Shown here in pieces: positions 59,307-64,000 of a stretch of DNA of 64,000 bases. Source of the stretch: Parvibaculum sp046297875. GTDB lineage: Bacteria > Pseudomonadota > Alphaproteobacteria > Parvibaculales > Parvibaculaceae. Under the pieces are notes generated by a model. The model ran no database searches and was not told the origin of the DNA. It saw nothing but the letters and a program-made list of their open reading frames with translations. The position numbers and the translations under genes were made by a program. Each line of letters starts with the position of its first letter. Position 1 is the first letter of the stretch. The stretch lies in the NCBI RefSeq assembly GCF_046297875.1, contig NZ_JBKBHD010000001.1:1302001-1366000 (forward strand). Direction: 5' to 3'.

Positions 59307-59450
59307 ATGAGCCGAGCTTCAAGCTTTCTCGTTATCGCTTTTCTCGTCGTGGCGGTATTCGCGGGCGGGCTTTTCTATCTGGACCGGGCCGTCGCGCCTG
59401 AAATCCAGTCAGTGGAGAAGGTTCTCCCGAATGACCAGTTTGCGCGCTAG
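59307..59450 (+). CDS. 47-residue single-span membrane peptide
   Basis: A tiny peptide, MSRASSFLVIAFLVVAVFAGGLFYL followed by a polar tail ending in NDQFAR. The hydrophobic span at residues 6-25 would anchor it in the inner membrane. It has a good ribosome-binding site, AGAGGAAAAATC, before the ATG at 59307. Its last 20 bases overlap the start of the 648-residue protein gene in another frame. The pair is thus probably translationally coupled. No family is known to me; conservation in related genomes would decide whether it is real. Confidence 0.65.
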   Translation: MSRASSFLVIAFLVVAVFAGGLFYLDRAVAPEIQSVEKVLPNDQFAR

Positions 59451-61377
59451 GCCGGGCGGGCGGTCCCTCGCCGCCGGATTTGCGCTGGCAGCGTCGGTTT
59501 CGCTTGCCAGCGGTCCGCTTGCCGCCCAGGAGGCAAATGTTCTCCAGGCGCCTGCAGGTATGGCGCCTGTGGAGGCGGTATCTCAGGAATCGGCTGCGTA
59601 CGGCGCCGGCCCGCAACGTATCGTGCCTCCCGGCTATGGCGCGACGCTGCCTGGCTCCGCCGTGCCGGATGCTGTCGAGCCTCAGGGCCCGTCCCAGTTC
59701 TTCCCGGCCGGTGCGGCGGCGAGCGAGCCGAGCGTTCGCGTGCTCAGCGCGGTCCCCGGGCAACGCAACACGAGTATCGAAATCGGTTCGCTGACAGGTG
59801 TAGGCGCTGCGACCTCGGGGCTCATCAGCCAGCAGCAGGGCGGCTTCGGCACGGATATGTGGCAGGGTGCCTCGCGCACGGATATCGACACTTATCTCGC
59901 CCGTTTGCCCGTGCCCGGCGCATCGCCGGTGATAAACGATCTGGCGCGCCGCTTGCTGCTGACAGGTGCGCAGCCGCCTTCGGGGGCAGGGAGCGGCATC
60001 ACCCTGCTTGCGACACGGATCGATCGCCTGATTGCCGCCGGCCACACGCAGGCCGCTGTCGAACTTGCCGGGTCGGCAGGGCAGGAACGCCCGCCACTCG
60101 TCGCGGCGGGGCTTGCGCGAGCTGCGCTCGCCCAGTCGAACGAGCAGCTTGCCTGCGATGCCTTGAAGGATATTCCGCCCGGCCGCGACCCGGCCCATGA
60201 CGCGATGTCGGCCTTTTCGGTGAAGCTCAGTGCCTATTGCCAGATCGCTGCGGGAAACCCGGAGATCGCAAGCCTGACGCTCGACCTCGCACGGGAAGAG
60301 GGCATGGACGATGCGCTCTTCTATTCGCTGGCGAGCGAAGCGGCGGTTGGCATCGTGCTCCGGGCGCCCGAGCCGAACGGCCTCAGCATCATGAACTTCG
60401 CCTTCTACAAGCTTGCGGGCCGCGAGCTTCCGAAAGATGCCGTCGACATTGCCGAGCCCGCCCTGTTGCCTGCATTTCTGGAAGACGCATCCCTTTCCGC
60501 CGAAGCGAAGGTCGCTGCCGCCGAGCGCGCCGCCACCTATGGCCTGATAGATGGCCGCGATCTTGCTGCGGCCTATCGCAAGCCGAGCTTCACGCCGGAG
60601 CAGATGGCCGGGCTTCTCACCTCCGACATACCGGAGCCGTCGCCGCTTCGCCGGGCCATGATTTTCCAGGCGATCGGCAATGCGGTGGCCGCCGACGATC
60701 GAATGCGGCTTTTCCGCCTTGCCTTCGCTACAGCCGAATCCGCCGGGCTCTATTTCCCAACGGTCGAGGTACTCTATCCCGATCTTGAGCGGCTCGTGCC
60801 GTCGGAGGCGTTGAAGCCGCTGGCGCCTGCCGCCGCGCGCGCTTTCATCGCGCTTGGCGAGCGGTCCAAGGCTCAGGAATGGCTCGCGCTGATGGGTTCG
60901 GGCGGACAGATGCTAGGCCGCGACATGCGCGAGCTTGAAGGGTTGCTGCGAATTTCGGGCGGATCGACTCAAGGCTTCGACAGTGCGAAAGTCTCGTCCG
61001 AAATCGCCAGTGATCTGAAGTCCGGTGTGGCGCAGACGCGAGCCTATGCGGCAAGCGAGGCGATGCTGCTTGAAGCGCTTGGCTTCCAGCTCGATCCTTC
61101 GGTTTGGGACGCGTTGCTCGACGCGCGCGGCGCGCTTTCCGGCCAGGTGCCGCCGGAGGCGCTTCTGAACCAGCTCAACGTGGCGAGCCAGAAGGGCACC
61201 GTCGGCGAGACGGTCATGCTTGCAATCGAAGTCATCGGAACGAAAGGCGCGGGCGCGGTGCATCCGCGCGCAGCGGCACAGGCCGTGTCCAGTCTCAGGA
61301 CGATCAATCTCGAGAGCGAGGCGCGGCGTCTCGCGCTCGAGGCGCTCATGGCGCGCAGCAGCGCAGGGCGCGGTTGA
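59431..61377 (+). CDS. Large exported alpha-helical protein of unknown function
   Basis: A 648-residue protein. An N-terminal signal peptide (LAAGFALAASVSLASGPLAAQ) points to export. The first 120 mature residues are low complexity, and the rest is Ala- and Leu-rich helical, resembling TPR or helical-repeat folds, with no catalytic motif seen. It lies between aroK and xerD, directly coupled to the small membrane peptide. Such proteins are present upstream of xerD in some alphaproteobacteria but, to my knowledge, have no known role. Confidence 0.8.
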   Translation: MTSLRARPGGRSLAAGFALAASVSLASGPLAAQEANVLQAPAGMAPVEAVSQESAAYGAGPQRIVPPGYGATLPGSAVPDAVEPQGPSQFFPAGAAASEPSVRVLSAVPGQRNTSIEIGSLTGVGAATSGLISQQQGGFGTDMWQGASRTDIDTYLARLPVPGASPVINDLARRLLLTGAQPPSGAGSGITLLATRIDRLIAAGHTQAAVELAGSAGQERPPLVAAGLARAALAQSNEQLACDALKDIPPGRDPAHDAMSAFSVKLSAYCQIAAGNPEIASLTLDLAREEGMDDALFYSLASEAAVGIVLRAPEPNGLSIMNFAFYKLAGRELPKDAVDIAEPALLPAFLEDASLSAEAKVAAAERAATYGLIDGRDLAAAYRKPSFTPEQMAGLLTSDIPEPSPLRRAMIFQAIGNAVAADDRMRLFRLAFATAESAGLYFPTVEVLYPDLERLVPSEALKPLAPAAARAFIALGERSKAQEWLALMGSGGQMLGRDMRELEGLLRISGGSTQGFDSAKVSSEIASDLKSGVAQTRAYAASEAMLLEALGFQLDPSVWDALLDARGALSGQVPPEALLNQLNVASQKGTVGETVMLAIEVIGTKGAGAVHPRAAAQAVSSLRTINLESEARRLALEALMARSSAGRG

Positions 61378-61395
61378 GTCAAACAGGTGAGTTGA

Positions 61396-62355
61396 ATGGT
61401 AAAAGAGTCCCGGACGCAGGGTCATCACATCGATGCCTTTCTTGAAATGCTGAGTGCCGAGCGAGGCGCTGCGCGCAATACGCTCGACGCCTATGAGCGC
61501 GATCTGAAGGACTTTGCCGGGTTTCTTTCAACGCGCGACCGCGCGCTCGACGCGGCAACGGCGCGCGATATCCGGGACTATCTCGAAGGTTTGACGGCGC
61601 AGGGGCTGTCGGCGTCGACGGCAGCACGGCGCCTGTCTGCCCTTCGCCAGTTTCACGGCTTCCTCTTTGCCGAAGCCATCCGCAAGGACGATCCCTGCGG
61701 TTCGATCGAAGGTCCGCGCCGTGCGCGGCCCTTGCCGAAGACGCTGACGGTCGAGGAGGTCGATGCGCTGCTCGCGGCTTCACGTCTCGCCGAAGACGGG
61801 CGCACGCAGGAAGAAGCCGTGCTCGCCTACAAGCGAGCAAGGCTCGTTTGCCTGATGGAAGTTCTCTATGCGACGGGGCTTCGTGTGTCCGAGCTTGTCG
61901 GTCTGCCGCTGACAGCTGTGCGCGGCGAGGAGCGCTTCCTGGCGGTGAGTGGCAAGGGCGGGCGCGAACGGCTTGTGCCGCTGTCCGAGACGGCACGGGA
62001 AGCCATCGACGCCTATCTGCCGCTCAGGACCATCCGTCTTGGCGATCATGTGTCGCCCTGGCTCTTTCCATCGCGCGGCCGGCAGGGCCATCTCACGCGC
62101 CACCGTTTCGCGCAACTGCTGAAGGATCTAGCGGTTGCCGCCGGGCTCGACCCGGCATGCGTCTCGCCGCATACGTTGCGCCATGCCTTTGCAAGCCATC
62201 TGCTTGCAAATGGCGCAGACCTTCGCGCCGTGCAGCAGATGCTCGGCCATGCCGATATCTCGACCACGCAGATCTATACGCATGTGCTGGACGAGCGGTT
62301 GAAGGAACTGGTGCAGACGCACCATCCGCTCGCGAAGAAGGGCAAGGTGTCCTGA
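61396..62355 (+). CDS. xerD: Tyrosine recombinase XerD
   Basis: A 319-residue tyrosine recombinase that resolves chromosome dimers at dif with XerC and FtsK. The N-terminal SAM-like domain (MLSAERGAARNTLDAYERDLKDF) is typical. The catalytic residues are Arg in TGLRVSELVGL, Lys in GKGGRERLVPL, HxxR in SPHTLRHAFASHLL, His in LGHADIST and Tyr in QIYTHV. It follows the exported protein gene by 18 bases. XerC is a less likely alternative. Confidence 0.9.
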   Translation: MVKESRTQGHHIDAFLEMLSAERGAARNTLDAYERDLKDFAGFLSTRDRALDAATARDIRDYLEGLTAQGLSASTAARRLSALRQFHGFLFAEAIRKDDPCGSIEGPRRARPLPKTLTVEEVDALLAASRLAEDGRTQEEAVLAYKRARLVCLMEVLYATGLRVSELVGLPLTAVRGEERFLAVSGKGGRERLVPLSETAREAIDAYLPLRTIRLGDHVSPWLFPSRGRQGHLTRHRFAQLLKDLAVAAGLDPACVSPHTLRHAFASHLLANGADLRAVQQMLGHADISTTQIYTHVLDERLKELVQTHHPLAKKGKVS

Positions 62356-62356
62356 G

Positions 62357-63250
62357 CTAGCGGATGTGCCTGAGCTTGTCCGGGTTCCGGATCGCATAGA
62401 TCGTTGCGATGCGCCCGCCCGCGATTCCGAATGTTATGACGGTGTCGAGCTGACCGTTCAGCGTGAGCAGAAAGCCGGGCTCGCCATTGACGATGGCCGG
62501 GCGGGTTTTCAGCAAGCCTTGCGACTTCGCCGCGATGCCAAGCAGAAAGCGGCTGACATTTCTCGACCCATAGAGCGGGTTCAGCGCGGCGAGTACCTTG
62601 CCGCCGCCGTCGGAATAGAAGACGACATCGTCGCTCATGCAGTCGATCAGCGCTTGCGGGTCTGCCGCCGCGATCGCGTTCTCAAGAGCCGAGGCCAGAC
62701 GGCGATGCTCGCTTGCATTGGTATCGAACCGCGGATGCGCCTCCTTCACACGCTTGCGGGCACGGCTCACCGTCTGGCGGCAGGCGGCTTCCGATTTGCC
62801 AAGCAGGGCCGCCAGCTCGCCATAGCCATAGTCGAAAGCATCATGCAGCAGGAAGGCGGCGCGCTCCTCCGGTGCAAGGCGCTCCAGCATGTGGAGAAGG
62901 GCCATCGAAATCTCGTCGGCAAGCGCGAGGCGTTCCTCCGGCGATGAATCCGCGGTGCCGGCCACTTCGACGATGGGTTCGGGGAGCCAGGGGCCGACAT
63001 AGATTTCGCGCCGCGCACGGGCGCTGCGCAACTGATCGATTGCGAGGCGCGCGACCGCGGTTACAAGCCAGGCTTCCGGATTTCGAATTTCGTCGCGGCC
63101 TGCATTCCGCCAGCGCAACCAGGCTTCCTGAACCACGTCTTCGGCATCGGCAACGGAACCGAGGATGCGGTAGGCGGCCTTGAACGCACGCGCGCGATGG
63201 CGCTCGAATATCGCGTCGTCCGAAGCCGCCCGTGTTTCCGCGCTGGTCAT
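62357..63250 (-). CDS. ECF41-type RNA polymerase sigma factor
   Basis: A 297-residue extracytoplasmic-function sigma factor with a C-terminal SnoaL-like extension. Region 2 is AYRILGSVADAEDVVQEAWLRW, the linker has WLPEP, region 4 has YGYGELAALLGKSEAACRQTVSRARKRVKE, and the extension carries DGGGK and NPDKL; WLPEP, DGGGK and NPDKL are the marks of ECF41, where the extension controls activity without an anti-sigma. Its start overlaps the next gene's stop by 4 bases, as usual in ECF41 pairs. Confidence 0.92.
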   Translation of the reverse strand: MTSAETRAASDDAIFERHRARAFKAAYRILGSVADAEDVVQEAWLRWRNAGRDEIRNPEAWLVTAVARLAIDQLRSARARREIYVGPWLPEPIVEVAGTADSSPEERLALADEISMALLHMLERLAPEERAAFLLHDAFDYGYGELAALLGKSEAACRQTVSRARKRVKEAHPRFDTNASEHRRLASALENAIAAADPQALIDCMSDDVVFYSDGGGKVLAALNPLYGSRNVSRFLLGIAAKSQGLLKTRPAIVNGEPGFLLTLNGQLDTVITFGIAGGRIATIYAIRNPDKLRHIR

Positions 63251-63795
63251 GCCGCCTCCCTCGGACGCGCTATGGCCGTTTCACCGCCGATCACCACGCG
63301 CTGGCAGGACTGAGCATAGCCCATGGCGCGCTTCAGCGTGGGGTAGGAGCGCGTATTGGCAACCACAAAGGCGATTTCGGCAAGCCCGGCCTTGCCCCAG
63401 CGGCGTTCGACCTCAGGGCGCAGACCTTCGGCTGCGATGTCGCGGGTCGCGACCGCATGGGCAAATTCATAGGCGAGCCGGTTGTCGTCGCTCAGGTCTT
63501 CGATGGCGCCGGTCGCTGCCGCGCGGATGACAGCGGGAGAAATGCCGGCCTTCAGCGAAAGGTTCACGGAAATCTGCACGCAAGGGCCGCAATCCTCGGC
63601 GCGGACGGCGGCAATGCCTGCAACGCTGTAGACTTCCGGCGGCAGCGCCTTCGAGTAGTGGTAGAGCGACGACGCGAAAGCGAAGCGCCAGAAAACGCCT
63701 GGCGAACCGGCATAGATATCGCGCATGTAGTTCGCGCTCTGGCCGGTGAGCTTTTCCTGCATGGCGATCAGGCGGCGGGCGATAAATCCGAACAT
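63247..63795 (-). CDS. Carboxymuconolactone decarboxylase/AhpD-like protein
   Basis: A 182-residue helical protein with a CXXC redox motif (EDCGPCVQISVNLSLKAGIS), as in AhpD-like members of the carboxymuconolactone decarboxylase family. ECF41 sigma factors are typically encoded beside such oxidoreductases and control them, so this is the likely target. It is translationally coupled to the sigma gene. Confidence 0.88.
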   Translation of the reverse strand: MFGFIARRLIAMQEKLTGQSANYMRDIYAGSPGVFWRFAFASSLYHYSKALPPEVYSVAGIAAVRAEDCGPCVQISVNLSLKAGISPAVIRAAATGAIEDLSDDNRLAYEFAHAVATRDIAAEGLRPEVERRWGKAGLAEIAFVVANTRSYPTLKRAMGYAQSCQRVVIGGETAIARPREAA

Positions 63796-63828
63796 GATGT
63801 TTTCCTTTCGATGGGGCGGTGTGGACGA

Positions 63829-64000
63829 TCAGCGATGCGCAGGCGCGCACCACCAGGCGAGAGCGGCGGAGATGAAGGGCGGCAGGAAGACGCCGGGCAA
63901 ATCCAGGAGGATGTGTTCGGCGGGAAGGCGCGCGGCGGCGATGTCCCAGACATGGAGCAGGCCATGCAGCGCGAGATAGAGCGTGACGCCGCCAAGGAGC
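63829..64000 (-). CDS. Partial membrane protein at the window end
   Basis: On the minus strand 56 codons run from the window edge to a TGA at 63829-63831. The hydrophobic residues (LLGGVTLYLALHGLLHVWDI, later FLPPFISAALAWW) suggest two membrane segments. The 5' end lies beyond the window. It may belong to the same transcript as the AhpD-like gene, which begins 34 bases after its stop. No family is assignable. Confidence 0.6.
   Translation of the reverse strand, partial: LLGGVTLYLALHGLLHVWDIAAARLPAEHILLDLPGVFLPPFISAALAWWCAPAHR

Overview
The window looks like a chromosomal stretch of a high-GC alphaproteobacterium. Support comes from uniformly high GC and GC-ending codons, from alphaproteobacterial gene families (PAS_5 proteins, DUF6165, DUF3108, a CarD regulator, a Suv3-like RNA helicase, a second RpoH-type sigma factor, an MFS gene beside a SufR-like regulator), and from the dnaJ-bolA-cobS-cobT and aroK-aroB-hlyC-type neighbourhoods. 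The many acyl-CoA dehydrogenases, ligases, hydrolases and enoyl-CoA hydratases suggest a lipid- or alkane-degrading organism of the Parvibaculum type. That genus is an inference from gene content, not a proven match. There is no phage, plasmid or CRISPR content. The only clearly foreign-looking patch is a lower-GC PIN/HTH gene pair at 16.9-18.0 kb.

Layout. 0-14.3 kb: lipid and carbon metabolism. This includes a DUF924 protein, an HSL-type esterase, an acyl-CoA ligase, a SulP anion transporter with no canonical start codon, and a minus-strand cluster of an alkyl-DHAP-synthase-like flavoprotein, a lipid kinase and glycerol-3-phosphate dehydrogenase, which is divergent from a LuxR-type regulator. 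A DsbA-like isomerase, two tandem alpha/beta hydrolases and an SDR follow. 14.6-25.4 kb: a large acyl-CoA dehydrogenase, the PIN/HTH pair, three PAS_5 paralogues, a hotdog thioesterase, a small outer-membrane barrel, an enoyl-CoA hydratase, a PilZ protein, DUF6165, a family-9 glycosyltransferase and an S24-like repressor with candidate operators.

25.7-36.1 kb: tRNA-Arg(CCT), then an atypical NarL-type regulator, a membrane-anchored SNase-like protein and an M48 lipoprotein protease. Facing these on the minus strand is a run of RNA and stress genes: Suv3-like helicase, S4 protein, TerB-like protein, ferredoxin FdxA, CarD with a long histone-H1-like N-terminal tail, and RpoH. 36.4-48.4 kb: an acyl-CoA dehydrogenase, a hybrid PAS/GAF histidine kinase, a Sel1 lipoprotein, methylmalonyl-CoA mutase with its chaperone MeaB, DUF3108, ribosomal protein L28, a membrane protein and a phytase-like secreted protein.

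48.4-64 kb: MATE and MFS transporters, the SufR-like regulator, the cobaltochelatase subunits CobT and CobS, a J-domain protein and BolA, a CNNM/CorC-type membrane protein, aroB and aroK, a tiny membrane peptide overlapping a large secreted helical protein, XerD, and an ECF41-type sigma factor with its usual carboxymuconolactone-decarboxylase partner. Methylmalonyl-CoA mutase, MeaB and cobaltochelatase together indicate B12-dependent propionyl-CoA use.

Most genes are household or metabolic. The more unusual signals are the H1-like CarD tail, the PIN/HTH module, the repressor operators, two genes whose best ribosome-binding sites point to ACG or CTG starts, and a stress-type regulator with a degenerate receiver.
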